Under the pieces are notes generated by a model. It worked only from the letters and a program-made list of their open reading frames with translations, had not been told where the DNA came from and did not search any database. The translations under genes and the position numbers were made by a program. This document shows, piece by piece, positions 8,863 to 16,522 of a stretch of DNA of 64,000 bases (position 1 is the first letter of the stretch; each line of letters opens with the position of its first letter). Origin of the DNA: Streptomyces colonosanans (GTDB lineage Bacteria; Actinomycetota; Actinomycetes; Streptomycetales; Streptomycetaceae); NCBI RefSeq assembly GCF_001866645.1, contig NZ_MLYP01000030.1:18607-82606 (forward strand). Direction: 5' to 3'.

Positions 8863-8940
8863 CCCGTGCTGACTTGGTGCTGACTAAAAGCCCACGTCAT
8901 CACCCGTCCCAGCCCCTCCCGTGCTGACTCGGTGCTGACT
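8863..8940. repeat. Pair of 23-bp direct repeats
   Basis: Bases 8863-8885 and 8918-8940 match at 22 of 23 positions. Each itself contains the 9-mer GTGCTGACT twice. They sit at the boundary between the metabolic block and the accessory minus-strand block, right at the 3' end of the NUDIX gene. They could be a recombination scar or attachment-site remnant; no tRNA gene is visible. The rest of 8638-8862 holds nothing I can identify beyond the transporter's promoter region. Confidence 0.5.
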
Positions 8941-9952
8941 ACGCTGCGTAGAACTCCGGCATAGGTAGCGGATCGGACTCCGTAAGGCTGCGGTGACCCG
9001 TGTATGCCCCGGGATCACGGCCAGCAGAGAAGAGCGGAGTGCATCGCAACCGTGCGAGCGACGATTTTGGGCCTCCGTGGGCCTGACCATGTACTCGCTT
9101 GTAGATGTGGCGGCGGCGGAGGTAGAAACCGACCCTCGGCGCACGCTCCAGCAACGCGGGCAGCAGTAGCATGCTGCTCATGCTCGCCACGTGCAGCTTG
9201 ACCGAGTCCGCGGTGAACATCCGCAGCCGCTGCGGGCCCGGCAGACCGCCGATCTCCGCGTTCAGGCTGATCGAGGTCAGGGGCACCAGCGCGCTGGCCG
9301 TCGTCGCGATGGCCACCACCTGCATCAGGTTGTCGCTCACGGCAAACGCGGCCAGCAGCAGACCCCGCACCGTCCACACCAGGCAGTAGGCACCTGGGAA
9401 GCGGCCGGGCAAAGGGAGTGGGCGGCCGTCTTCCAGCAGCACGGTGCCCGCGCCGTTGGTCCGGGCTCGTAGCGCGGCCAGGGCGCGGCGGGCATCGCCG
9501 GGTGACATCAGGCCGGGCAGATCGGCGGGCTCGACGAAGTCGAAGCCGATGACTTCCCCTTCGGGAAGGCGAATCGTGTCGATCGGGGCGGTGTCCCAGG
9601 TGCCGCCGTCGTAGACGAAGAGCAGCTCGCCGGGGAACCGCAGAGCAGGGGAGAGACCCGGGGCGGTGGGTGGTACCCAGTCCACGGCTAGGCCGCAACC
9701 GACGGCCATGGTGACGCCGAGTTCCTCCTGAAGCTCCCGGGCCGCTGATCGGGAGGGGGATTCGCCCGGGTCGACGGCCCCGCCGGGCAGGAGCCGCTGC
9801 GGCCGGTAGTCGACCTTCTGGACGAGGACCCGTCCGCAGGTATCGGTGATGAGCACGGATGTCCCCGCCCACAGGGACGCCGAGGCCCGTAATGCCTCGT
9901 ACTCATCATCGGTCAGCGCGGTGCCGGGCAGATCGTCGCGCGATGTGGTCAC
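8939..9952 (-). CDS. NUDIX hydrolase with hydrophobic C-terminal extension
   Basis: 337 residues. Residues 1-165 form a NUDIX domain with a complete box (GGAVDPGESP, then RELQEELG). A second region, about 175-285, has two or three hydrophobic stretches (LVWTVRGLLLAAFAVSD, MLLLPALLERA) and looks like a small membrane protein. The last 50 residues are basic and low in conservation, so the true C-terminus may be elsewhere. The GTG start overlaps the stop of the methyltransferase-ASCH-NUDIX gene (GTGA, 9949-9952), so the two are translationally coupled. No substrate can be assigned. The membrane-like tail may be a genuine domain fusion or the product of a deletion joining two genes. Confidence 0.75.
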   Translation of the reverse strand: MTTSRDDLPGTALTDDEYEALRASASLWAGTSVLITDTCGRVLVQKVDYRPQRLLPGGAVDPGESPSRSAARELQEELGVTMAVGCGLAVDWVPPTAPGLSPALRFPGELLFVYDGGTWDTAPIDTIRLPEGEVIGFDFVEPADLPGLMSPGDARRALAALRARTNGAGTVLLEDGRPLPLPGRFPGAYCLVWTVRGLLLAAFAVSDNLMQVVAIATTASALVPLTSISLNAEIGGLPGPQRLRMFTADSVKLHVASMSSMLLLPALLERAPRVGFYLRRRHIYKRVHGQAHGGPKSSLARLRCTPLFSAGRDPGAYTGHRSLTESDPLPMPEFYAA

Positions 9953-11493
9953 GTCTGCGCCTCCGGTTGGGGAGTGGGGACGGGCGGTGTGGTCCTGCCC
10001 GGGCTGTCAGCGGAACCGGTGACGAGGTACTGCGGGCCGTGGCCGGTGCGGGCGCGCTCGATGGCCTCGAGGCGGGCGAAGCGCACGTCCCCCATCAGGC
10101 GCCGCCACTCGTCGAGATCGTGGATCGCCCATAGGTCGTGTTCGGCCGGGTCGAGGCGGATCCGGCGCAACTGCTCGGTGGTGAGGTTGCCGCCGTCGAA
10201 GATGAATCCGATCTTGCCCATCGGCCAGCCGCAGCCGAGGTGGTGGTAGTACGTCAGGAGCAGGCGGGGCTGGCCCTGGCCGAGTTCGATTCCAGTCTCC
10301 TCGGTGGCCTCACGACGCGCGGTCTCCAGGGGATCTTCACCGGCGTCGGTGTTGCCGCCGGGAAACTGCCAGGGTCGGTTGCCGTACACCGAGCGCAGCT
10401 GAACGGGCCGATCGTGTTCGTCGCGGATGTACAGGCAGCCGTACACCGTGTGGTGGGGCACCGTCTGCACATACGCCGCCGCACTCATGGGCAGCGGATG
10501 GCCAGGACGTCCCGGCCTGTGATCGAACTCGAACGTCAGGATGCCCAGTTGTTCTTTGGCTGGTGGGTAGATACTGCGGAGCGCGTCGAGCAGCTCCGTA
10601 CGCGAGGCATCGGGGTCGATGCGCCGAGGATCGTGCGCGTCAAGCACCTCGTCGAAGGAGACGTAGGCCGTGACCCGCCGTGCGACAACATCGAGTTGCC
10701 GGTCGCTGCCCCGGTCGTGGAAGACGATCGTGTCCCCCTCCTCGACGGCCCGCTTCGTGGGCGTGCCCACGCGTACCTCGATCGTCTTGCGCCCTGCCTC
10801 CACTTGACCGTAGTAGCGGGGCAACAGGTGCATATGGTGCTCACGCGCGTGGCCATGCACCACCGGGCCGACCACGCGGGCCGACGAAGGCGGTGCGGAA
10901 ACCGCGGCGTGTTGCGCCGGAACGCCGTCCTCCGTTCGGGGGCCGCGCAGGACGACGACGGCGAGGCCCTCGCTGTCGTGCCGCTCGGCCGTGGACCAGC
11001 CAACGTGGAGTTGGGCGAGTTCGTCCTCGTCGAGGGCGATGTCACACGGCTCAGCCGGGGTGTGGGCGGCGAGTGGGGTGATGACCGCAAGCGCCCCGCC
11101 GGGGCGCAGACGGCGGCCAAGAGTGCGCAGGGTGCGGTCGCGGTGCGTCAGGAACGGATACACAAACCGGAGGGTGATGAGGTCGTATCCGTCGGCGTGC
11201 AGAGGGCCCCAGTCGTCGTTCTCGATGTCCAGGCGCAGCCATCGAGCGGCCGTCGAGTGGGAGGCGGCTGCTTCGGCCAGGGCGTTGTCGGACCAGTCGA
11301 CGGCGTCGACGCGGTAGCCCAACGAGGACAGGAACGCGGCGAGTTCACCCACGCCGCACCCGACGTCGAGAGCCCGTCCGTCAGCAGGGACCGATAGGCG
11401 GTCGGCGATCAACGACCTTTCGAGGTCGTTGAGTTGGCGATGGCGTCGACCTTCGGCGTAGCCGGTGTTCCATTCGTCCTGTGTGATGAACAC
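9949..11493 (-). CDS. Methyltransferase-ASCH-NUDIX three-domain protein
   Basis: 514 residues from a GTG at 11493, which has GGAGG 8 bases upstream (the frame extends further but lacks a site). Residues 1-235 are a class I SAM-dependent methyltransferase (motif I LDVGCGVGELA near 45). Residues 240-350 are an ASCH domain (LPRYYGQVEAGRKTIEVR, and EEGDTIVFHDRG). Residues 355-490 are a NUDIX hydrolase (GNTDAGEDPLETA, then RREATEETG). ASCH domains bind RNA or modified nucleosides, and NUDIX enzymes cleave nucleotide derivatives, so a role in modified nucleotide or RNA metabolism is plausible but unproven. It is followed by the coupled NUDIX gene. Confidence 0.88.
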   Translation of the reverse strand: MFITQDEWNTGYAEGRRHRQLNDLERSLIADRLSVPADGRALDVGCGVGELAAFLSSLGYRVDAVDWSDNALAEAAASHSTAARWLRLDIENDDWGPLHADGYDLITLRFVYPFLTHRDRTLRTLGRRLRPGGALAVITPLAAHTPAEPCDIALDEDELAQLHVGWSTAERHDSEGLAVVVLRGPRTEDGVPAQHAAVSAPPSSARVVGPVVHGHAREHHMHLLPRYYGQVEAGRKTIEVRVGTPTKRAVEEGDTIVFHDRGSDRQLDVVARRVTAYVSFDEVLDAHDPRRIDPDASRTELLDALRSIYPPAKEQLGILTFEFDHRPGRPGHPLPMSAAAYVQTVPHHTVYGCLYIRDEHDRPVQLRSVYGNRPWQFPGGNTDAGEDPLETARREATEETGIELGQGQPRLLLTYYHHLGCGWPMGKIGFIFDGGNLTTEQLRRIRLDPAEHDLWAIHDLDEWRRLMGDVRFARLEAIERARTGHGPQYLVTGSADSPGRTTPPVPTPQPEAQT

Positions 11494-11582
11494 GAGGGAC
11501 ACCTCCCTTGTGAGCCGGTACTGCGTGGGGTGGGTCGGCCGAGGTCTGCAGCCTTGGCCAGCCCCGGAGCGGAGTGTGGAAG

Positions 11583-11708
11583 TCAGTTCCATCCCATGTT
11601 GAAGGTCGCGGTGCCCACGGGGATCTGGGCCGCCTCAGCTGGGTTCGTGTCGTACGCCAGGAACAGCGTCCCGGCGACGGCGGTGATCAGCTGCTGCGCG
11701 CCACTCAT
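11583..11708 (-). CDS. Possible 41-residue small protein
   Basis: A short frame beginning MSGAQQLITAVAGTLFLAYD and ending TATFNMGWN. The composition is protein-like (hydrophobic first half, no Arg/Pro excess), unlike most spurious frames in this DNA. No strong ribosome site precedes the ATG, and I recognise no family. It lies between the GFA gene (stop 11711) and the three-domain gene, on the same strand. Confidence 0.3.
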   Translation of the reverse strand: MSGAQQLITAVAGTLFLAYDTNPAEAAQIPVGTATFNMGWN

Positions 11709-11710
11709 GC

Positions 11711-12217
11711 TCACATTGAAGCAGGCTGCGGCCTGAACGGATCGGGGGCGAGGGCGATGGTCATCCACGGCACAGCCTCCTCGCGATAGGAATGTCCGAC
11801 GGGATCGGTGCCGCTGCGGTCGTCGAGGCTGAAGCCGGTCACCATGATCATGTCCGAGCCGTCGGCGACCGAGACGAGCTGGCTCCCACAACGAGGGCAG
11901 AAGCCGCGGTGCAAGGTCGGCCAGCTCGAGTACCACGTCGGCTCGCCGCCCGGCCCGACCCACCTCAGCCTGTCCTTACGGAAACCGACCCACAGGACGG
12001 CAGGGCCGCCAGAGACGCGTGTCTCGTGTCGGCACGAACACAGGTGTGGATCGTCCGGGGCACCGTCCACCTCGTACACGGTGTCGCCGCACAGGCAGCG
12101 TCCCGTGCGTACCTTGGGCTTCGGTTCAGCCGTGCCGACGACCAGCGCGGCATCGCTGTCTGGGAGGTCGCTCGCGTCAGTGGGAATGGCGGGGTGATCA
12201 GGTGGTGCAGGGGACAT
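11711..12217 (-). CDS. GFA-family (CENP-V/GFA) zinc protein
   Basis: 168 residues from an ATG at 12217, chosen for GAGGAG directly upstream; an earlier in-frame ATG at 12265 would add 16 residues. After a variable 40-residue N-terminus the GFA zinc ligands are visible: CLC (41-43), C60 and C62, and CPRC (107-110). The order matches glutathione-dependent formaldehyde-activating enzyme-like proteins. Most members have no known substrate, and actinobacteria use mycothiol rather than glutathione, so the formaldehyde role should not be assumed. It is read with the glycosyltransferase upstream. Confidence 0.85.
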   Translation of the reverse strand: MSPAPPDHPAIPTDASDLPDSDAALVVGTAEPKPKVRTGRCLCGDTVYEVDGAPDDPHLCSCRHETRVSGGPAVLWVGFRKDRLRWVGPGGEPTWYSSWPTLHRGFCPRCGSQLVSVADGSDMIMVTGFSLDDRSGTDPVGHSYREEAVPWMTIALAPDPFRPQPASM

Positions 12218-12268
12218 GGTCTCCTCGTTCGAATTCGTCTGCCGGGTTGTGCGGCGGTCGGTCATGGC

Positions 12269-13150
12269 TCAGATGACTGGGGGCCGTCCGGCCTTGGTCA
12301 GTCGCCACACGGTGTGCCAGTTCATGGGTCTGCGTTGCTGCTCGGCGCGGCGGTTCCAGCCCTCGCGCATGCCGCTCAGCGATTCGCCCACTCCGCCGCC
12401 GCGCAGGGCACGCGCGAGAGTGATGCCGGTCCAGACGGCCAGATACAGCGGGATCAGCGGGCCGGGGAGATTGCGGTAGGCGACCGCGATCCGGTTGCGT
12501 GCGGCGAGCCGCCAGAAGAGGCGGTGCCGCGCCGGGCTGGTCACGGGGTGGTGCATGCGGATGTCGGCCGCGTACCAGCCGCTGTATCCCGCTGACCAGC
12601 ATCGATACGCCAGGTCGAGGCCCTCGTGGTAGAGGAAGAAGCTGCTTTCCCAGCCACCGACCTGGTCGAAGACGCTCCGGCGGATGAGGACGACGCCCTC
12701 GGTCATGGTGGCGATGACTCCGGGCCGCCCCGGATCACCGGCCCTGAGGCGGGGCACCCAGCGGCGCGGCGTGGTCGTATCGTCCGGGCCGGTCAATCGG
12801 GGCTGGACGTAGGCGGCGTCGGGGTGCTCCTCGGCCGCGGCGACGAGCCGGGCCAGGACATCGGGGCGCGGCAGGCAGGCGTCGTTGTCCAGGAAGAACA
12901 CGTACTCCGCCGGGGTGCCGGCCCGCCGCAGCGCGTCGGCACCCGCGTTGCGCCCACCCGGGATGCCGACGTTCTCCGGCAGGGCGACGGTGAGCGCCCC
13001 AGGCGGTACGACCTGGGGGATGCATCCGTTGCCCACCACGACGACCCGCACCTCGACCTCGGCCTGGTCCAGCAGTGTCTTCTGCGCCAGCGCTTCTTCC
13101 TCGGGGCGGTCGTTCATGGTCAGCAGGACCACGTCCACTCGTGGCATCAC
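12269..13150 (-). CDS. Glycosyltransferase family 2
   Basis: 293 residues. GT-A fold with the nucleotide-sugar/metal motif FLDNDA at 86-91, the PGGRNAG segment at 64-70, and the GGWESSFFLYHEGLDL region that usually carries the catalytic acid. A hydrophobic helix near residue 230 may anchor it to the membrane. The GTG at 13150 overlaps the stop of the upstream methyltransferase (GTGA); an ATG three bases later is an alternative. Acceptor unknown. The pairing with a protein-methyltransferase-like gene suggests a small natural-product or peptide-tailoring locus, now partly decayed. Confidence 0.85.
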   Translation of the reverse strand: MMPRVDVVLLTMNDRPEEEALAQKTLLDQAEVEVRVVVVGNGCIPQVVPPGALTVALPENVGIPGGRNAGADALRRAGTPAEYVFFLDNDACLPRPDVLARLVAAAEEHPDAAYVQPRLTGPDDTTTPRRWVPRLRAGDPGRPGVIATMTEGVVLIRRSVFDQVGGWESSFFLYHEGLDLAYRCWSAGYSGWYAADIRMHHPVTSPARHRLFWRLAARNRIAVAYRNLPGPLIPLYLAVWTGITLARALRGGGVGESLSGMREGWNRRAEQQRRPMNWHTVWRLTKAGRPPVI

Positions 13151-14235
13151 ACTGCCCCCTGGGTGGGCGAGGCGACGCTCGCGTCTTCACCCGTCAAGGA
13201 GATGCGGCCTGGCCACTGGAGGACGAGCCGGGCGGAGGGTTTGCCGAGCACGTCACCGGCCGGTAGTTGGTCGTCGGGGGTGGCGGCCGGGTAGACGCTC
13301 ATGGGCGGATAACCGGACTTGCGCACGTACCGGTCCCAGTTCTGTACGCAAGCGGCGAACCGCGCGGCCAGTTCGGCGGCGGCCGGGCCGAAGGCGTGGA
13401 TGACGAACTCGTAGCGGCGGTCGACGGGCACCGGACCGTCCTTGACCTGAACATGGGTGAGGTAGGCGAGGGAGCCGTCGGCCAGCATCGCGGGCGCGTC
13501 CTGCTGCGCTACGAGCTTGGACCCTTCCGGAGCGGCCAGTCGGCAGAACCCTGGCAGTGTGGTCGCGGCGTAGACCTGCAGCGTCTCAAAGTTGAACATG
13601 CCGGGGACGACGAGACCGGTACTGACCTCGTGCCGGGGACCGCGCAGCGCCTCCTCCAGCCCGGCAGTGTCGCCGGGGACCCCGTCCTCCCATCGCACCG
13701 TGACTTCCCCGTCGGCCAGGCGGACGGCCGGAGCGGTGCGGCCGGCGGCACCGCGGTCCCGCACGAAACCGCAGTACGTCCAGTGCTCGGCGTGCAGCAC
13801 GTCGCCGCGCCGGACCAAGGTGATCGAGCGGGTGTGGCCGCCCACCTCCAGCGGCACGACCAACCTAGCTCCTTGCGCGAGTTGATCCCGCCAGGCCGGG
13901 GCGATGTCCACCGCGTTGTGGGTGATCATCACGCCGTCGAACCCGTTCGCTGGGGCATGGGCGGGCGCGCCGAGGCCACCGTCGCTGAGGACGGCGGTGA
14001 CACGGCCGCTACCGGCTTCCGCGCACAGCCGCCATGTTCGGTGCACCACGTACGGGTCGACGTCCACGGTGATCACGCGACCTCGGTCCCCGAGGACGTG
14101 CGCGAGCAACTCCGCGTTGTACCCGCCGGAGCCTACTTCGAGCACGGTCATCCCCGGTTCCAGCCGGAGTTGCTCGATCATGTCGGCCTGCAGCCAGGCC
14201 GCCGAGACGGAGCTGACCGCGGTCTCGGGAGTCGG
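13147..14235 (-). pseudogene. PCMT-like methyltransferase (FxLD-type), N-terminus lost
   Basis: From about position 14235 the frame matches methyltransferases of the protein-L-isoaspartate O-methyltransferase fold found in FxLD-type peptide (lanthipeptide-like) loci. SAAWLQADMIEQL is followed by the SAM motif VLEVGSGGYNAELL, then a long C-terminal domain to residue 415 of the open frame. The normal first 60-70 residues (substrate-side helices) are absent; upstream the DNA instead matches an antibiotic-kinase-like gene in another frame. The open frame nominally continues to 14394 but that part is nonsense. The core SAM fold looks intact, so a shortened product is conceivable, but deletion-fusion is the simpler reading. 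Confidence 0.65.
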
Positions 14236-14465
14236 CCAAGCTCTCCAACCACCGCATCTCACTGTGCTGCTGGTGGGCTGGGCGGCCGTCGCGTACAGAC
14301 AGGCGTGCGACGAACGAGTCGCGTCCGGGGGAGGTGACACGCCAGACGGCGTTGTCCTCGTACTGCTGAACCTCCATCTGCAGGGCCGCGCCAACGAGGC
14401 CGTAGTGCTCGGTCAGCGTGACCCGCGCCTGCTCTTCCAGGAGGGCGAGTTGTGCGGGGTGGGAT
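14230..14465 (-). pseudogene. N-terminal fragment of an APH-like kinase
   Basis: The minus strand here encodes LALLEEQARVTLTEHYGL followed by VWRVTSPGRDSFVARLS and HSEMRWLESLA. This is the start of a phosphotransferase-enzyme-family (APH/choline kinase) domain including the ATP-binding lysine region. It stops near 14230 where it is joined, in a different frame, to the methyltransferase. No kinase catalytic loop follows. I see no convincing start codon. It is the remnant of a gene mostly removed by deletion. From 14466 to 14823 I see no gene. Confidence 0.6.
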
Positions 14466-14823
14466 AGGTGAGGGAACGGTGGGCACGGGCTACCTCGGTG
14501 GTCGTAGTCGGGTAGGAGCGTAGTGAAGGCCGGCCTGGTGCCTGCCGGATCGGCGTGGAGAACACCAATTCGGGTGACTGCCCGGTTCGGCGCCGATCAG
14601 ATCGGCAGTTCAACTACCTGAAGGGTCGTGTTTTGGCAGGCCCGTTCTGCTGCGGCCCCGCATCTCCAACGTCTCCTCGAAGGCTTGGGAGCAGGGGCGT
14701 TCGGCCACGCCCACCAGCCACGCCGCACGGTCGCCACACCGTCGGCGGTGGCCGCAGACGATCCCGCGGCGGCGCAGGTTCACGTCGGCTACCGTGCTCT
14801 CCATCACGGAGAGGGCGCAACCG

Positions 14824-15231
14824 ATGACGGAAGGGAATGAATCCTTCGCGCGGGATGGCCGACCGGTGTGCGGCGTGTGCCCGTCGCTGAGGCACCCGGG
14901 CGGCCGGTTCGACGTGATGGAGCGCCCTTCCCGTGACTGCCCGTTCGACCCGGCCACGGGCCACCGATTCACCGCCGCTGGGGTGCCGGTGTGCGTGCAC
15001 CCGGAGCGCGTCGGACTCCCCGCCGCTCCATACGCCAGCCAGGCCCTGCCGCTGCCCTGGCAGACCCCGCCACCTGTTGAACCCGACGAGGTCCCCGCGT
15101 GGGTACGCACGGCGCTCACTGCGGCACCACCGGAGGCATGCGACGAAGTGATCCAGCAGGCAACGCAGATCCTGCTCGCCTCAGACCCCGACACGGACAT
15201 CACGGCAGTGCTGCGCGCCGCCCTCGGGTAG
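14824..15231 (+). CDS. Hypothetical protein, cysteine-containing N-terminus
   Basis: 135 residues from the ATG at 14824, which has GGAGAGG nine bases upstream. The first 60 residues contain five spaced cysteines/histidines (CGVCPSLRHPGGR, DCPFD, VCVHPE), which might bind a metal. The rest is proline-rich and then helical, ending VLRAALG. I do not recognise the family. It stands alone between the decayed kinase fragment and the complete kinase gene. Confidence 0.6.
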   Translation: MTEGNESFARDGRPVCGVCPSLRHPGGRFDVMERPSRDCPFDPATGHRFTAAGVPVCVHPERVGLPAAPYASQALPLPWQTPPPVEPDEVPAWVRTALTAAPPEACDEVIQQATQILLASDPDTDITAVLRAALG

Positions 15232-15334
15232 TACTCCAGATGTAGTTCGCGATCTTCGTAGTGCGCTGTCCGCCGGGCGGCAGCGGCCGGCTTGAGCTTG
15301 GTGGCTGCGGCGGGCTGGCGCGTAGGGTGCCGGG

Positions 15335-16267
15335 ATGATCGCGATGCCAGAGGAGTTCGCACAGAGCACCGTCGACCGCGAGGGGGAGGCCGGGGCGGTG
15401 TGGCTCGCTGAGCTGCCCGGGATCGTGGAGGAATTGCTGGGGCGCTGGGGGTGCGTTCCGGATGGCGAGGTTATGCACGGGGGCGTCGGCGTCATCGTTC
15501 CGGTACGGCGGCGGGCTGAGGAGAGCGCCGTGCTGAAGGTGTCGTTTCCGCATCCCGGCAACGTCCACGAGCCGGATGCGTTCGTTGCGTGGGGCGGGTG
15601 CGGCGCCGTCCTGCTGCATGAGCGCGACGACGAACGGTTCGCGATGCTGCTGGAGCGGGTTCAGTCGTCGACGCTGGCAGAGGTCGAAGACGGCGACGAG
15701 GTGGTGACGGTCGCCGGGCGGCTCAATCGCCGCCTGGCCATCCCCGCACCGCCCGGCCTGCCCCGGCTGCGTGAGCAGGCCGATGCCTGGGAGGAACAGC
15801 TGCGCAAGAACGCCGAGGAGCTGACGCATGCACTGCCGCGTCAGGTGCTGGATGCCGCCGTGGCGACCGTTCGGGAGCTGGGCCGGGCGCAGCCGGACAC
15901 TCTCATCCATGGCGACCTTCATGCCCGCAACATCCTGCGTGCCCGCCGAGAGCCGTGGCTGGCTGTCGACCCCAAGGGGTACGCGGGAGATCCCGCCTAC
16001 GACGGCGGCACACTGCTGAAGTCCCGTGCGCTGACGCTCCTTGAAGCGGGTGACCTGCGCAAGGCTGTCCACCGGGTCTTGGACGTCTTCGTCGAGGCTG
16101 CGGAACTCGATCGTGAACGCGTCCAGCGGTGGGCCCAGTTCCATGCCGTCCAGGCTGCGTTCTGGGGTCGCCGCCACGGTTTTCGAATCGCCCGCAGCGG
16201 ACCACGGCTGGACAGGCTCACCGAATTCGTCGATCATCTGGCGGAGTTACTCACCGAACGCTCGTAG
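15335..16267 (+). CDS. APH(6)/hydroxyurea-type antibiotic phosphotransferase
   Basis: 310 residues. The catalytic loop HGDLHARN is at 192-199 and the metal-binding VDPKG at 211-215, the pattern of the APH(6)/streptomycin and hydroxyurea phosphotransferase family (VDPKGYAGDPAYD). The N-terminal lobe has the expected AVLKVSFPH strand with the ATP-binding lysine at 68. Members inactivate streptomycin-like aminoglycosides or hydroxyurea by phosphorylation. The length is normal. It sits in a scrambled zone beside an insertion sequence, so recent acquisition is possible. Confidence 0.85.
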   Translation: MIAMPEEFAQSTVDREGEAGAVWLAELPGIVEELLGRWGCVPDGEVMHGGVGVIVPVRRRAEESAVLKVSFPHPGNVHEPDAFVAWGGCGAVLLHERDDERFAMLLERVQSSTLAEVEDGDEVVTVAGRLNRRLAIPAPPGLPRLREQADAWEEQLRKNAEELTHALPRQVLDAAVATVRELGRAQPDTLIHGDLHARNILRARREPWLAVDPKGYAGDPAYDGGTLLKSRALTLLEAGDLRKAVHRVLDVFVEAAELDRERVQRWAQFHAVQAAFWGRRHGFRIARSGPRLDRLTEFVDHLAELLTERS

Positions 16268-16522
16268 AGCGTGGCACCTGATCGCCGACTCCGACGAGTT
16301 CCAGACCTACTTTGCCCCGCTCGCCGAGGTGCTCACGCAAACCGAGGCCGCCAGGCGGAGAGTGGTCGGCGGGCTGATGCTCGACCGCGTTGCGGCCGAC
16401 GGCCGCCTGGCTATCTGGCGCCCGCAATCCGGGCTGGACCGAGCCTTCCCGCTCGGCGGGCACCTCACCCACCGGATCCTCCAAGGCGACCCACGCAAGA
16501 TCGTCATCGCCCACTCCTCGGT
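16268..16522 (+). pseudogene. Unidentified gene fragment cut by the insertion sequence
   Basis: The plus strand encodes a protein-like stretch of about 80 residues (LIADSDEFQTYFAPLAEVL, then GGHLTHRILQGDPRKIVIAH) with no start of its own, ending at the left inverted repeat of the insertion sequence. I do not recognise the family. It is probably an interior piece of a larger gene. Confidence 0.4.

Noticed and set aside
8860..8940. tRNA gene or intact attachment site at the 23-bp repeats
   Set aside because: No cloverleaf, TTCGA loop or CCA-proximal stem could be drawn.
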